This document shows positions 63,768 to 64,000 of a stretch of 64,000 bases of DNA, in pieces. The notes beneath the pieces are model-generated. The model saw nothing but the letters and a program-made list of their open reading frames with translations, made no database searches and was not told where the DNA came from. A program made the position numbers and the translations under genes. Source of the DNA: a bacterium. GTDB taxonomy: Bacteria > Bacillota > Sulfobacillia > UBA995. How positions within the stretch are numbered: the stretch's first letter is position 1; every line of letters starts with the position of its first letter. Where the stretch lies: positions 95,214 through 159,213 of the forward strand of contig JAVHLP010000002.1 of NCBI GenBank assembly GCA_031082145.1, read 5' to 3'.

Positions 63768-64000
63768 GCCTGCGGCGGCGCCTGCTGGCGAGCTACCTGG
63801 CGCTGGTTCTGTTCGCCGGCGGCTCGCTGGTCCTAGTGCTGTCCTGGTCCCTCCGCCGTCAAGCCATGGCCGACCTGGTGGACCGTTATACCTCGGAAGC
63901 GGAGTTGATCGCCAGGTTGGTGGCCCCGGACGTGGCCCGGCAGGGAGATCTCGTCTCCATTCACCAGGTGGCCGCCGAGCGAGACACCCGCATCACCGTC
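63764..64000 (+). CDS. Sensor histidine kinase, N-terminal end (partial)
   Basis: ATG 63764 overlaps the response-regulator stop by 4 bases (ATGA). The visible 79 residues show a basic start MSLRRRLL, a membrane helix (about 8-29, ASYLALVLFAGGSLVLVLSW) and the beginning of an extracytoplasmic domain (SEAELIARLVAPDVARQGD). This is the usual layout of a PhoR-type sensor. The window ends before the kinase domain. Confidence 0.8.
   Translation, partial: MSLRRRLLASYLALVLFAGGSLVLVLSWSLRRQAMADLVDRYTSEAELIARLVAPDVARQGDLVSIHQVAAERDTRITV

Overview
The window is a GC-rich bacterial chromosome segment with densely packed genes, many 4-nt stop/start overlaps and very frequent GTG and TTG starts. A glmS ribozyme, the order cdaR-glmM-glmS, a GerMN-domain lipoprotein, and lipoprotein and PLP-enzyme genes beside acpS-nnr-alr all point to a high-GC, deep-branching member of the Bacillota (Firmicutes). 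No rRNA or tRNA is present, so the genus cannot be fixed from the sequence.

Layout. 0-4.5 kb: end of cdaR, glmM, glmS ribozyme, glmS (cell-wall amino-sugar supply) and a small methyltransferase. 4.5-6.1 kb: two broken genes. 6.1-16.6 kb: acpS, nnr, a lipoprotein, alr, then a tightly coupled run of PLP, amidase and peptidase genes (D-cysteine desulfhydrase-like, class-I amidotransferase, DmpA-type aminopeptidase, asparaginase II), DUF4438 and a ferredoxin-fused DUF362 protein. 16.6-28.0 kb: a long same-strand cluster with four membrane or membrane-anchored proteins of unknown function, two GlmL/MutL-type actin-fold ATPases, two matching beta-rich partner proteins, two small paralogous helical proteins and an amidohydrolase. 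No mutase is nearby. This is the best candidate for an undescribed system. 28.0-37.0 kb: housekeeping genes (UDG family 4, thiL, the tsaE-tsaB-rimI-tsaD tRNA t6A set, murC, guaB), with three tandem DnaA-box-like 9-mers after tsaD.

37.0-45.25 kb is an accessory region. It is bracketed by two near-identical copies of a ~130-nt transcription unit (consensus promoter, inverted repeat, conserved block, terminator) that looks like a duplicated small RNA. Between the copies lie a P-loop kinase, an AadA-like nucleotidyltransferase, an attC-like integron recombination site, a YdeI/OmdA-family cassette-type gene, a truncated DUF4160 start, a TetR-ABC exporter operon and an MNT-HEPN toxin-antitoxin-like pair.

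45.2-64 kb: a membrane-anchored glucose/sorbosone-dehydrogenase-like protein (minus strand), a tautomerase, an ArsR-type regulator whose promoter carries the same GTTAGCCAAC core as the small-RNA units, TldE/TldD, ADP-forming acyl-CoA synthetase, a GerMN lipoprotein, FdhD, a four-gene fatty-acid/butyrate beta-oxidation operon (thiolase, FadN-like fusion, thiolase, 3-hydroxybutyryl-CoA dehydrogenase), a frameshifted CstA transporter, and the start of a two-component system cut by the window edge.

Three loci (the GNAT remnant, the toroid-like gene and cstA) carry single-base frameshifts. In two of them one base restores the frame, so assembly or sequencing error is as likely as real decay.
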